Positions 35,344 through 43,166 of a stretch of 64,000 nt of DNA are shown one piece after another (position 1 is the stretch's first letter; every line of letters starts with the position of its first letter). The DNA lies in assembly GCA_038237745.1 (NCBI GenBank), contig JBBRYJ010000002.1, positions 209,720 to 273,719 of the forward strand, given 5' to 3'. Below the pieces are notes generated by a model. It was given only the letters and a program-made list of their open reading frames with translations, was not told the origin of the DNA and ran no database searches. Origin of the DNA: DASQEH01 sp038237745 (GTDB lineage: Bacteria > Actinomycetota > Actinomycetes > Propionibacteriales > Nocardioidaceae). The position numbers were made by a program, and so were the translations under genes.

Positions 35344-35346
35344 ACT
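35341..35346 (+). promoter_or_regulatory. Candidate -10 element before rpe
   Basis: TAGACT overlaps the rsmB stop codon and ends 9 nt before the rpe ATG. No ribosome-binding site lies between them, so a leaderless or nearly leaderless rpe transcript is plausible. Prediction only. Confidence 0.35.
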
Positions 35347-35355
35347 CCTCGACCG

Positions 35356-36015
35356 ATGGGTATCCAGATCGCTCCGAGTCTCCTGGCGGCCGACTTCGCA
35401 AACCTTGAGGCGGCAGCGAGATCGGTCGGCGGCGCCGACTGGCTGCACGTAGACGTGATGGACAACCACTTCGTGCCGAACCTCACGCTCGGGGTAGCCA
35501 CGGTCGAGGCGCTTGCCCGGGTGGCCGACCAGCCGCTCGACTGCCACCTGATGATCGAGGATCCCGACAGGTGGGCCCCGGCGTACGTCGAAGCGGGAGC
35601 AGGCAGCGTGACGTTCCATATCGAGGCGTGCGCCGCACCGGTGCGGCTTGCCCGGGAGCTGCGAGGCTCGGGGGCTCGAGCTGGCATGGCGCTGAAGCCT
35701 CAGACGGCGGTCGAGCCTTATGCCGCTCTGTTGCCGGAGATCGACATGCTGCTCGTCATGACTGTCGAGCCGGGATTCGGCGGCCAGGCCTTTCTCGACC
35801 TCTGCGTGCCGAAGATCCAACGGGCCGCGGCGCTCATCGCCGGCACAGGCTGCGACGTATGGCTCCAGGTCGATGGAGGCGTGTCTGCCAAGACCATCGA
35901 ACGGTGCGCCGAGGCCGGCGCCGACATGTTCGTGGTGGGGTCGGCCGTGTTCGGCGCCGACGAACCCGACGCCATGGTCGACCACCTCCGTGGCCTCGCC
36001 TCCTCCGCCTCCTGA
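35356..36015 (+). CDS. rpe: Ribulose-phosphate 3-epimerase
   Basis: Interconverts ribulose-5-P and xylulose-5-P in the pentose phosphate pathway. 219-aa TIM barrel: IAPSLLAADFANL, metal ligands in HVDVMDNHFVPNLT and DCHLMIEDPD, MTVEPGFGGQAF, and phosphate-binding QVDGGVSAKT and VVGSAVFG. Also a possible supplier of the ribulose-5-P used in riboflavin synthesis, though its pairing with the riboswitch-controlled ribD downstream may be coincidental. Confidence 0.96.
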   Translation: MGIQIAPSLLAADFANLEAAARSVGGADWLHVDVMDNHFVPNLTLGVATVEALARVADQPLDCHLMIEDPDRWAPAYVEAGAGSVTFHIEACAAPVRLARELRGSGARAGMALKPQTAVEPYAALLPEIDMLLVMTVEPGFGGQAFLDLCVPKIQRAAALIAGTGCDVWLQVDGGVSAKTIERCAEAGADMFVVGSAVFGADEPDAMVDHLRGLASSAS

Positions 36016-36077
36016 TCGTGGTTCCAGCCCGCCTTCGGCGGTGTGGCATCATGGGCGCCGTACGAGTTGACATGCTC

Positions 36078-36204
36078 GCGTGCTCCGGGGTCGGTGTAAG
36101 TCCGAACCGGCGGTAACAGTCCGCGAACCGACCGCAGCCAGTGGTCGGCCGATCCGGTGGAATTCCGGGACCGACGGTGAAAGTCCGGATGAGAGGAAGC
36201 ACGC
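36078..36204 (+). promoter_or_regulatory. FMN riboswitch (RFN element)
   Basis: Conserved RFN segments are present in order: GGGGTCGGTGTAAGTCCGAAC, CCGGCGGTAACAGTCCGCGA, a variable hairpin, CCGGTGGAATTCCGG, ACCGACGGTGAAAGTCCGGA and TGAGAGGAAGCACG. P1 is closed by a perfect 7-bp helix, GCGTGCT (36078-36084) with AGCACGC (36198-36204). Controls ribD and the ribM-like transporter gene. In such switches FMN binding lowers expression. Confidence 0.96.
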
Positions 36205-36304
36205 CGAGGTTGTCGCCGTCTTGCCCGCGCCGGGCCAGGATGTGGCGAAGCCGCCGCACCCGGATCCGCCGTGGTGTCGGCAAGCGTCGAGTGACCTCGG
36301 AAAC

Positions 36305-36332
36305 GCCTCGGAGTCCGCACCGGACGAGAGGC
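36305..36332 (+). promoter_or_regulatory. Riboswitch expression platform hiding the ribD ribosome-binding site
   Basis: Nested hairpin: GCCTC (36305-36309) pairs with GAGGC (36328-36332), and inside it GTCCG (36313-36317) pairs with CGGAC (36321-36325). The outer stem occludes GAGAGG (36326-36331), the only purine-rich site before the ribD GTG at 36337. This suggests translational rather than transcriptional control; there is no U-tract. Fold predicted by eye. Confidence 0.6.
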
Positions 36333-36336
36333 CGCG

Positions 36337-37425
36337 GTGGCAACCTCAGCAGAGCTGACGGCGATGCGCCGTGCCATCGACCTGTCGCGCTCACCCGGAG
36401 TGCCGCTCGGCCCGAACCCGAGGGTCGGCGCGGTCATCCTCGACCTCTCGGGCGACGTGGTCGCCGAAGGGCGACACCACGGGGTCGGGACGCCTCACGC
36501 CGAGATCGACGCCCTGGGCGCGGCGGGGGCGCGAGCGCGGGGAGCCGTTGCCGTGGTGACGCTCGAGCCGTGCTCGCATGTCGGTCGTACCGGCCCGTGC
36601 ACGACAGCGCTCGTCGATGCCGGGGTCCGCAGGGTCGTCTTCGCCCAGGCTGATACCGGCCCGGTGGCCGGGGGTGGCTCACTGAGTCTGCGTGCGGCAG
36701 GCGTCGACGTCGAAGGCGGCGCTCTCACGCGCGAGGCGGAACTGACCAACGTCGCCTGGACCTTCGCGCAGGAGCACGGCCGGCCGTATGTGACATGGAA
36801 GCTCGCGACCAGTCTCGACGGTCGCTCGGCTGCCGCCGACGGCTCGTCACGGTGGATCACCGGGCCCGAGGCGCGCGCCGACGTCCACCGCCTTCGCGCC
36901 GAGTGTGACGCGGTGCTGGTCGGTACGGGGACCGTGCTGGCGGACGACCCTCGGCTCACCGTCCGCGACGCACTGGATGAGCTCGTCGAGGCCAGCGCCC
37001 AGCCGTTGCGCGCCGTGATGGGGTGTCGCGACCTACCACCGGCCGCCAAGGTCTTCGACCCCTTCGGCGCCCACCTGACCGTGAAGACCCGCGAGCCCGA
37101 GGTCGCCCTCGCCGCCCTCTTGGAGCGCGGCTGCAGGCACGTCTGGCTCGAGGGTGGACCCACCCTTGCCGCCGCCTTCGTGCGCGCCGGCCTGGTCGAC
37201 CGAGTGGTCTGCTATGTCGCACCCGCGCTCATCGGCTCGGGTCCTGCCGCCGTCGGTGACCTCGGCGTCACCTCCATCGAGCAGGCGGCGCGGCTGTGCC
37301 TTACCGACGTGGCCCGCATCGGTGACGACGTACGACTCACGATGACCATGCCGCCGGCAACGACCGAACACGACCTCACCGACCACCTGACGTCTCGCAC
37401 CACAACCTTGGAGGCAACGCCATGA
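36337..37425 (+). CDS. ribD: Bifunctional riboflavin deaminase/reductase RibD
   Basis: Second and third steps of riboflavin synthesis. In 362 aa: N-terminal zinc deaminase with PNPRVGAVI, HAE, and PCSHVGRTGPC (residues 1-~145), then the DHFR-like reductase domain (YVTWKLATSLDGRSAAADGSSRW, GTGTVLADDPRLTVR, WLEGGPTLAAAF). GTG start is 133 nt after the riboswitch. Overlaps the transporter gene by ATGA. ribE, ribBA and ribH, often in the same operon, are not in this window. Confidence 0.95.
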   Translation: MATSAELTAMRRAIDLSRSPGVPLGPNPRVGAVILDLSGDVVAEGRHHGVGTPHAEIDALGAAGARARGAVAVVTLEPCSHVGRTGPCTTALVDAGVRRVVFAQADTGPVAGGGSLSLRAAGVDVEGGALTREAELTNVAWTFAQEHGRPYVTWKLATSLDGRSAAADGSSRWITGPEARADVHRLRAECDAVLVGTGTVLADDPRLTVRDALDELVEASAQPLRAVMGCRDLPPAAKVFDPFGAHLTVKTREPEVALAALLERGCRHVWLEGGPTLAAAFVRAGLVDRVVCYVAPALIGSGPAAVGDLGVTSIEQAARLCLTDVARIGDDVRLTMTMPPATTEHDLTDHLTSRTTTLEATP

Positions 37426-38123
37426 ACCCCCTGACCTACCTGTTGGAGCACGCCTGGGTGATCGGCGGCACCCCGATCCTGGTCCGAGAGGTCGTCGGCA
37501 ACGGGTTCGGTCTGGCAAGCGCGATCCTCGGCATGCGCCGCGTCACCTGGGCCTGGCCGGTCGGGATGGTCGGCAACGTCTTGCTGTTCACGGTGTTCGT
37601 CGGGGGAATCTTCGACAAGCCGCAGGTGCACGACCTCTGGGGCCAGGCAGGCCGACAGGTCTTCTTCTTCGCCGTGAGTGCCTATGGCTGGTGGCGGTGG
37701 CAGCGAAGCCAGCGGGCCGGCGGCGCGCCCGACGGCGGTGCGATCGCCCCGCGGTGGGCGAACGCGAACGAGCTGCGGGCCATGGTGGTCGCCGGAGGAC
37801 TCATGATGGCCGTCTTCATCCCCGTCCTGGTGTGGCTCGACTCGTTCGGCCCGGTGCCGGACGCGTGGATCCTGACCGGCAGCGTTCTGGCTACTTACGG
37901 CATGGCGCGCGGGTACGTCGAGTTCTGGTGGATCTGGATCGGCGTCGACGCGGTCGGGGTCCCGTTGCTGCTGCGGGCGCACTACTACCCGAGCGCTGTG
38001 CTCTATCTCGTGTACGGCGCCTTCTGCCTCGCGGGGTTCTTCGCCTGGTGGCGGGTCGAGAGGACCTTGCGCGACGCCCCGGACGTCCAGCCGATTCCGG
38101 CAGGGGAGAGCACCCACGTATGA
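37422..38123 (+). CDS. ribM: PnuC-family transporter, probably riboflavin importer RibM (PnuX)
   Basis: 233-aa polytopic membrane protein with about seven hydrophobic helices and the PnuC-family motif AVSAYGWWRW. PnuC proteins carry nicotinamide riboside, thiamine or riboflavin. Location downstream of an FMN riboswitch and a 4-nt overlap with ribD point to riboflavin, as shown for RibM in Corynebacterium and Streptomyces davawensis. Substrate is inferred from context, not from residues. Convergent with an aldo/keto reductase gene. Confidence 0.85.
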   Translation: MNPLTYLLEHAWVIGGTPILVREVVGNGFGLASAILGMRRVTWAWPVGMVGNVLLFTVFVGGIFDKPQVHDLWGQAGRQVFFFAVSAYGWWRWQRSQRAGGAPDGGAIAPRWANANELRAMVVAGGLMMAVFIPVLVWLDSFGPVPDAWILTGSVLATYGMARGYVEFWWIWIGVDAVGVPLLLRAHYYPSAVLYLVYGAFCLAGFFAWWRVERTLRDAPDVQPIPAGESTHV

Positions 38124-38128
38124 GGACA

Positions 38129-38143
38129 TCGGGTTCGGCCCGA
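38129..38143. terminator. Possible bidirectional terminator hairpin
   Basis: TCGGG-TTCGG-CCCGA forms a 5-bp GC hairpin in the 34-nt gap between the convergent ribM and aldo/keto reductase genes. No U-tract follows, which is common in high-GC actinobacteria. Weak call. Confidence 0.35.
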
Positions 38144-38157
38144 CCTGGCGGACCTCG

Positions 38158-39180
38158 TCAGCGGTCGATGCTCGACATGTCCGGATACCGCTCCCCCGTG
38201 ACGGCGTCGCGGGGCATCGCCCGCGACATGGCCAGCAGGTCGTCGTCGCTGAGCTCCACAGCTGCCGCCGCGACATTCTCCTCGACGTAGCGGACTCGCT
38301 TGGTACCAGGGATCGGGACGACGTCGTCGCCTTGTGCCAGCACCCAGGCGAGCGCCAGCTGGCCGGCGGTGACGCCCTTGGGCTCGGCGATTTCGCGTAC
38401 GGCGGACACCAGCGCCAGGTTGCGCTGGAGCGCCTCGCCTTGGAAGCGCGGGTTCTTGCGGCGGAAGTCGTCCGCGCCCAGGGAGTCCGTGGACTCGATG
38501 GCACCGGTGAGGAAGCCACGGCCAAGGGGCGAGTACGGCACAAGCCCGATGCCGAGCTCGCGCAGGGTCGGCAGGATGTCGTCCTCGACGTCGCGGGTCC
38601 ACATCGAGTACTCCGTCTGGAGGGCGGTGATCGGGTGAGTGGCATGAGCGCGACGGATCGTCCCGGCTGACGCCTCGGAGAGTCCGAGGTGCCGTACCTT
38701 TCCTGAAGCCACGAGCTCGGCCATGGCGCCGACGGTCTCCTCGATCGGCACGGTCTGGTCGACGCGGTGCTGGTAGTACAGGTCGATGGTGTCCACACCG
38801 AGGCGCTGGAGGCTGGCGTCGCAGGCTGACCTGACGTACTCGGGACTCCCGTCGATGCGTCTGCTCGTCGGGTTGTCGAGGTCGCGCACGTTACCGAACT
38901 TGGTGGCGAGCACCACCTCGTCGCGACGGCCCGAGATGGCGCGGCCCACCAGCTGCTCGTTCGTGAACGGTCCGTACATGTCGGCAGTGTCGAGCAACGT
39001 CACGCCGAGGTCGAGCGCCCGGTGGATGGTCTTCACCGCCTCGGACTCGTCGGCAGTGCCGTAGAACTCCGACATGCCCATGCAGCCGAGCCCGACGGCG
39101 GAGACCGTGAGCTCGGAGGCGTTCTCGGCGCTGCCGAGCGTTCGCGTGGTCAGGGATGCTGGTGTCTGGTGGGTAGTCAT
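38158..39180 (-). CDS. Aldo/keto reductase
   Basis: NADPH-dependent oxidoreductase of the AKR superfamily, similar in layout to YajO/IolS-type and plant AKR13-like enzymes. 340 aa from ATG 39180 (MTTHQTPASLTTRTLG). Catalytic tetrad visible: Asp and Tyr in DTADMYG, Lys in LATKFG, His in YYQHRVD. NADP site IPGTKRVRYVEENV near the C-terminus. Substrate unknown. The longer upstream frame has no ribosome-binding site. Confidence 0.88.
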   Translation of the reverse strand: MTTHQTPASLTTRTLGSAENASELTVSAVGLGCMGMSEFYGTADESEAVKTIHRALDLGVTLLDTADMYGPFTNEQLVGRAISGRRDEVVLATKFGNVRDLDNPTSRRIDGSPEYVRSACDASLQRLGVDTIDLYYQHRVDQTVPIEETVGAMAELVASGKVRHLGLSEASAGTIRRAHATHPITALQTEYSMWTRDVEDDILPTLRELGIGLVPYSPLGRGFLTGAIESTDSLGADDFRRKNPRFQGEALQRNLALVSAVREIAEPKGVTAGQLALAWVLAQGDDVVPIPGTKRVRYVEENVAAAAVELSDDDLLAMSRAMPRDAVTGERYPDMSSIDR

Positions 39181-39298
39181 GTGCAACGTGTGCCCTACAG
39201 GCGCGGCCTTAAGCCTCGAAACACGGACCTGGCCGACCTGCACCGCTCTCCGGCCGCCCCGGCTGGCGGCGCGGAGACCCGGCCACCAGAATGGGCCG

Positions 39299-40336
39299 AT
39301 GGACTATCGACTCCTTGGCCGAAGCGGGTGCGCCGTCTCCTGCCTGGCGCTCGGCACCATGACGTTCGGCGCCGAGACCGACGAGTCGCACTCGCACGCA
39401 CAGCTCGACGCCTTCGTCGCGGCCGGTGGCACTCTCGTGGACACGGCCGACGTGTACACCACGGGGGTGTCCGAGGAGATTGTCGGCCGCTGGCTCGCGT
39501 CCCGCTCCGGAGACGTGCGAGACGCGGTGGTGCTGGCGACCAAGGGCCGGTTTCCGATGGGGCCCGGGCCCAACGACGTGGGACTGTCCCGCCGGCACCT
39601 CCAGAAGGCTCTCGAAAGCTCGCTCCGCCGCCTTGGTGTCGAGTGCGTGGACCTCTATCAGGTGCACGCCTGGGACCCTCTTACGCCGATCGAGGAGACA
39701 CTGCGCGTGCTCGACGCCATGGTGCACGCCGGAAAGGTCCGCTACGTCGGCCTGTCGAACTTCACCGGCTGGCAGGTGCAGAAGGCGGTGGCGGTCGCTC
39801 GTGCAGAGGGCCTGGAGGTGCCGGTGACCTTGCAGCCGCAGTACAACCTCCTGGTGAGGGAGGTCGAGTGGGAGATGGTTCCGGCCTGCCTGGACGGCGG
39901 CCTGGGCCTGCTTCCCTGGTCGCCTCTAGGCGGGGGCTGGCTCACGGGCAAGTACCAGCGCGACGCCCGCCCGACTGGTGACACCCGCCTCGGTGACAAC
40001 CCTGACCGGGGTGTCGAGGCCTACGACCGCAGGTCGACCCAGCAGCGGACGTGGGACGTGATCGAAGCAGTGCAACAGGTTGCGGACGGTCGCGGCGCCT
40101 CGATGGCTCAGGTCGCGCTGGCCTGGCTCGTGGACCGGCCATCGGTCACCTCCGTCATCCTCGGCGCGCGGACGACCGAGCAGCTCGAGGACAACCTCTC
40201 CGCGGCGGGCCTGCACCTGGGACCGGACGAGACCGCTGCGCTCGACAAGGCCAGCGACCCCGCACCAGCCGACTACCCCTACGGCAGGCCCGGCATCGAG
40301 CAGCGCAGCCGGCTCGTCGAGGGCGGCCGTGAGTGA
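39299..40336 (+). CDS. Aldo/keto reductase
   Basis: Second AKR protein, divergent from the previous one but not a close copy. 345 aa from ATG 39299 (MDYRLLGRSGCAVSCLALGT). Asp/Tyr in DTADVYTTG, Lys in LATKGRF, His in YQVHAWD; NADP region ILGARTTEQLEDNLSAAGL. CAGAAT at 39287-39292 ends 6 nt before the ATG and could be a weak leaderless -10. The frame is open upstream but that part is out of frame with any plausible start signal. Substrate unknown. Confidence 0.88.
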   Translation: MDYRLLGRSGCAVSCLALGTMTFGAETDESHSHAQLDAFVAAGGTLVDTADVYTTGVSEEIVGRWLASRSGDVRDAVVLATKGRFPMGPGPNDVGLSRRHLQKALESSLRRLGVECVDLYQVHAWDPLTPIEETLRVLDAMVHAGKVRYVGLSNFTGWQVQKAVAVARAEGLEVPVTLQPQYNLLVREVEWEMVPACLDGGLGLLPWSPLGGGWLTGKYQRDARPTGDTRLGDNPDRGVEAYDRRSTQQRTWDVIEAVQQVADGRGASMAQVALAWLVDRPSVTSVILGARTTEQLEDNLSAAGLHLGPDETAALDKASDPAPADYPYGRPGIEQRSRLVEGGRE

Positions 40337-40426
40337 TCGCATCGACTGACCCGGCTGGTCCTGTCGGCGGTCGGTGGCGCAGGCCCTCTGTCCCCGCGCG
40401 CGCCGGGGCGGCGGCGGGTCGGCGGT

Positions 40427-40432
40427 TAGGCT
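40427..40432 (+). promoter_or_regulatory. Candidate -10 element before hisE
   Basis: TAGGCT ends 9 nt before the hisE ATG, with no ribosome-binding site between. Leaderless or near-leaderless initiation is likely. Prediction only. Confidence 0.35.
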
Positions 40433-40441
40433 GGCCGTCTT

Positions 40442-40705
40442 ATGAAGACCTTCGACGACCTCTTCGTTGAGCTGACCCGCAAGGTGGACGTACGAGCCGC
40501 GGGGTCGGGCACTGTCGCGGCGGTCGACGCCGGGGTGCATGCCGCCGGCAAGAAGCTCGTCGAGGAGGCTGCGGAGACCTGGATGGCGGCTGAGCACGAG
40601 TCACCGGAGCGGGCTGCGGAGGAGCTCAGCCAGCTGTTGTACTCCGCTCAGGTGATGATGCTGGCCTGTGGGCTGACGCTCGACGACGTCTACGCCCACC
40701 TGTGA
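40442..40705 (+). CDS. hisE: Phosphoribosyl-ATP diphosphatase
   Basis: Hydrolyses PR-ATP to PR-AMP, second step of histidine synthesis. 87-aa MazG-like helical protein: MKTFDDLFVELTRKV, KKLVEEAAETWMAAEHE with the metal-binding EExxE pattern, and ELSQLLYSAQVMMLACGL. The hisE-hisG pair is typical of actinobacteria, with the rest of the his genes elsewhere. Confidence 0.94.
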   Translation: MKTFDDLFVELTRKVDVRAAGSGTVAAVDAGVHAAGKKLVEEAAETWMAAEHESPERAAEELSQLLYSAQVMMLACGLTLDDVYAHL

Positions 40706-40757
40706 CCACGCTCACCCTGCCGCGCTCGACCCGACTGTGACGACAAGGCTGACAACC

Positions 40758-41603
40758 ATGCTCAAGATCGCCGTCCCCAACAAGGGGTCGCTTGCCGACG
40801 CGTCCGCCGCCATGCTGCGGGAGGCGGGCTACCGCCAGCGGCACGACCGTAGGGACCTCGTGATGACCGACGCGGCCAACGCGGTCGAGTTCTTCTACCT
40901 CAGACCACGCGACATCGCGGTGTATGTCGGCGAGGGCACCCTCGACCTCGGCCTGACCGGACGCGACCTGGTGCTGGACTCGGGTGCCCCGGTCACCGAG
41001 CGGCTGACGCTCGGTTTCGGGGAGTCGCACTTCTGCTTCGCGGGACCTGTCGGCGGGATCTCGACGGTCGAGGAGGTCGAGGGCCGGCGGGTGGCCACGT
41101 CGTACGCCGGCCTGCTCGAGAGCTTCCTCAAGGAGCGGTCGGTGTCGGCTCATGTGGTCCGGCTGGACGGCGCGGTCGAGTCGGCGGTGCGGCTCGGCGT
41201 CGCCGACGTCATCGCCGACGTCGTGGAGACGGGCAACACGCTCAGGCAGGCCGGCCTCGAGGTCTTCGGCGACCCGATCCTGTCGTCGTCGGCGGTCCTG
41301 GTGACCCGCCACGCGGCAGCGGACCCAGCCGGCCTGGATGTGTTCATCCGCCGTCTGAAGGGCGTCCTGGTCGCCCGCGCGTACGTAATGATGGACTACG
41401 ACATCCGAGCCGAGCAGGTCGACGTCGCCTGCGAACTCACACCCGGGATTGAGTCCCCGACGGTGTCGCCGCTGCACCGGGAGGGATGGGTCGCGGTCCG
41501 GTCGATGGTGCCGCACGACGACGCCCAGCAGATCATGGACGAGCTCTACGACCTCGGAGCCCGCGGCATCCTCGTCACCGACATCCACGCCTGCCGTCTC
41601 TGA
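40758..41603 (+). CDS. hisG: ATP phosphoribosyltransferase, long form
   Basis: First, histidine-inhibited step of histidine synthesis. 281 aa from ATG 40758 (MLKIAVPNKGSLADASAAML); GTG 40737 would add seven residues without a better ribosome-binding site. Catalytic domain to ~210 with YVGEGTLDLGLTGRDLV and SSAVLVTRHA, then the C-terminal ACT-like regulatory domain (WVAVRSMVPHDDAQQIMDEL), which makes HisZ unnecessary. 52 nt after hisE. Confidence 0.95.
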   Translation: MLKIAVPNKGSLADASAAMLREAGYRQRHDRRDLVMTDAANAVEFFYLRPRDIAVYVGEGTLDLGLTGRDLVLDSGAPVTERLTLGFGESHFCFAGPVGGISTVEEVEGRRVATSYAGLLESFLKERSVSAHVVRLDGAVESAVRLGVADVIADVVETGNTLRQAGLEVFGDPILSSSAVLVTRHAAADPAGLDVFIRRLKGVLVARAYVMMDYDIRAEQVDVACELTPGIESPTVSPLHREGWVAVRSMVPHDDAQQIMDELYDLGARGILVTDIHACRL

Positions 41604-41607
41604 TCCG

Positions 41608-42099
41608 GTGGCCTGCACCGTCGCACTGCCCCGTAGCTACCGTCCTTTGGGGGCGCGGCTCGCCACCGGGATCGCCGCCGTCGTGATGGTGGTCGCGGTC
41701 GCCTTCCTGTGGCTGATGCTGCCTGCGACGGTCCGGGCCGAGTTCGGGGTCTTCCAGCGGGTGACGCTGCTCGCGTTCTTCTTGGCCGTGCTGGTGGCGC
41801 TGAACGCGATGTTCCGTACCTCGGCCCGTGCGGACGAGGGCGGCCTCACCGTCACCAACGGCTACACGGTACGGCGCTTCGCCTGGCCAGAGGTCGTCCG
41901 CGTGTCTCTTGGGCCGCACCGGCCCTGGGCGCTGATAGACCTCGCCGACGGTACCGCCATCTCGGTGATGGCGATCCAGAGCTCCGACGGCGCCCGCGCG
42001 ACCCGCGCCACCCGTGAGCTGGCCGAGGTGATCGCCCAACGGTCCCGCCCCATGCCACCGCCCGGCCCGGGGGAGGGCGGTGACCGGCGCCCCCGGTGA
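41608..42099 (+). CDS. PH-domain membrane protein
   Basis: 163 aa from GTG 41608, 4 nt after hisG. Two membrane helices (about 20-38 and 50-66: AAVVMVVAVAFLWLML, RVTLLAFFLAVLVAL) precede a small bacterial PH-like beta domain (GGLTVTNGYTVRRFAWPEVVRV ... ALIDLADGTAISVMAIQ) and a Pro/Gly-rich tail. Small PH-domain proteins of this layout commonly follow hisG in actinobacteria. Function unknown. Confidence 0.8.
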   Translation: MACTVALPRSYRPLGARLATGIAAVVMVVAVAFLWLMLPATVRAEFGVFQRVTLLAFFLAVLVALNAMFRTSARADEGGLTVTNGYTVRRFAWPEVVRVSLGPHRPWALIDLADGTAISVMAIQSSDGARATRATRELAEVIAQRSRPMPPPGPGEGGDRRPR

Positions 42100-42109
42100 C
42101 GACATCGCA

Positions 42110-42115
42110 TAGGGT
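42110..42115 (+). promoter_or_regulatory. Candidate -10 element of a leaderless promoter before the arcC mini-ORF
   Basis: TAGGGT ends exactly 6 nt before the ATG of the 7-codon mini-ORF at 42122. No -35 match is evident. Prediction only. Confidence 0.4.
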
Positions 42116-42121
42116 CTCGCC

Positions 42122-42145
42122 ATGACGGCGGCTGGGCGACGATGA
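42122..42145 (+). CDS. Putative 7-codon leader ORF coupled to carbamate kinase
   Basis: ATG-ACG-GCG-GCT-GGG-CGA-CGA-TGA (MTAAGRR). Its start is 6 nt after a -10-like TAGGGT, as for a leaderless mRNA, and its stop overlaps the arcC ATG as ATGA. Two tandem Arg codons (CGA CGA) are the last sense codons. It could simply deliver ribosomes to arcC, or sense arginine supply. Too short to prove by composition. Confidence 0.35.
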   Translation: MTAAGRR

Positions 42146-43080
42146 GGGTCCTGGTAGCGCTCGGAGGCAACGCGATGGCCGGGCCGGACGGGAGCGTCCA
42201 CGCCGAGGACCAGATCACTGCCGCGGAGTTGGCGATGGCGAGCATCGCCGAGCTCGTCGCCGGGGGTGAGGAGGTCGTCCTCACCCACGGCAACGGACCG
42301 CAGGTCGGCAACATCCTGGTCGCGAACGAGCTGGCCGCCGCGGTCGTGCCCCCAGTCCCGCTCGACTGGTGTGGCGCACAGACCCAGGCGACTCTGGGGT
42401 TCATCCTGATGAATGCCCTCGACCGCGCTCTCACGGGCCGCGGTGCAAGCCGTCGTACAGCCGCCGTGGTGACCCGCACGCTCGTCGCCGTCGACGACCC
42501 CGCGTTCGACCGGCCCACCAAGCCGATCGGTCGCTACCTGCCGCGGGACGAGGCGGAGCCGTTGATCCGGCACGGCCAACGGTTCGAAGACCGGGGACGG
42601 CTGGGATGGCGCCGGGTCGTGCCGTCGCCCGAGCCGAAGGAGATCCTCGACGCCCAGGCGGTGCGCACCCTCGTCGACGACGGGTTCATCGTGATCGCCA
42701 ACGGGGGAGGGGGCGTCCCCGTGGTCCGCGATGCGGACGGTTCCCTTCGCGGCGTCGAGGCGGTGATCGACAAGGACCTCGGGGCGACCCTGCTTGCCGG
42801 CGTGGTCGGCGCCGACCGGCTTGTCATCGCGACAACCGTCGACGGCGCCGTCGTCGACTACGACACTGACCGCGCCCGCCCCATCGGCGAGGTGGGTGTA
42901 CGCGAGATGCGCGCGCTCGAGGCAGCGGGCCAGTTCGCGAGTGGCTCGATGGGTCCGAAGGTCGACGCGATCTGCCGGTTCGTGGAGTCGACGGGACGGG
43001 TTGGTGTGATCACCAGCCTGTCGAACATCGTGAGCGGCGTGCACGGTACCTCCGGCACCCGGGTTCTGCCCGAGACATAA
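42142..43080 (+). CDS. arcC: Carbamate kinase
   Basis: Amino-acid-kinase-family enzyme making ATP from carbamoyl phosphate (or the reverse). In 312 aa: MRVLVALGGNAMAGPDG, LTHGNGPQVGN, PIGRYLPRDEAE, IANGGGGVPVV, VIDKDLGATLLA and a late FASGSMGPKVDAICRFVE, all family signatures. No arcA (arginine deiminase) or catabolic arcB lies beside it, so its pathway is unclear here. No ribosome-binding site precedes the ATG; coupling to the upstream mini-ORF would explain that. Confidence 0.93.
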   Translation: MRVLVALGGNAMAGPDGSVHAEDQITAAELAMASIAELVAGGEEVVLTHGNGPQVGNILVANELAAAVVPPVPLDWCGAQTQATLGFILMNALDRALTGRGASRRTAAVVTRTLVAVDDPAFDRPTKPIGRYLPRDEAEPLIRHGQRFEDRGRLGWRRVVPSPEPKEILDAQAVRTLVDDGFIVIANGGGGVPVVRDADGSLRGVEAVIDKDLGATLLAGVVGADRLVIATTVDGAVVDYDTDRARPIGEVGVREMRALEAAGQFASGSMGPKVDAICRFVESTGRVGVITSLSNIVSGVHGTSGTRVLPET

Positions 43081-43166
43081 GGGTCCGCAGCCGCATCGAG
43101 AACGCCGCGCGGGTCAGCCCTGTCCAGCTCACGGCCAGGACCCATCGCGTGAGGACGGACCCGCGG

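Noticed and set aside
42122..42145. Start of arcC itself at ATG 42122
   Set aside because: It is out of frame with arcC and ends after seven codons; kept only as a possible leader ORF.
43081..43166. Terminator between arcC and the epimerase gene
   Set aside because: GGGTCCG (43081) and CGGACCC (43156) are complementary but 68 nt apart with no compact stem; not enough to call.
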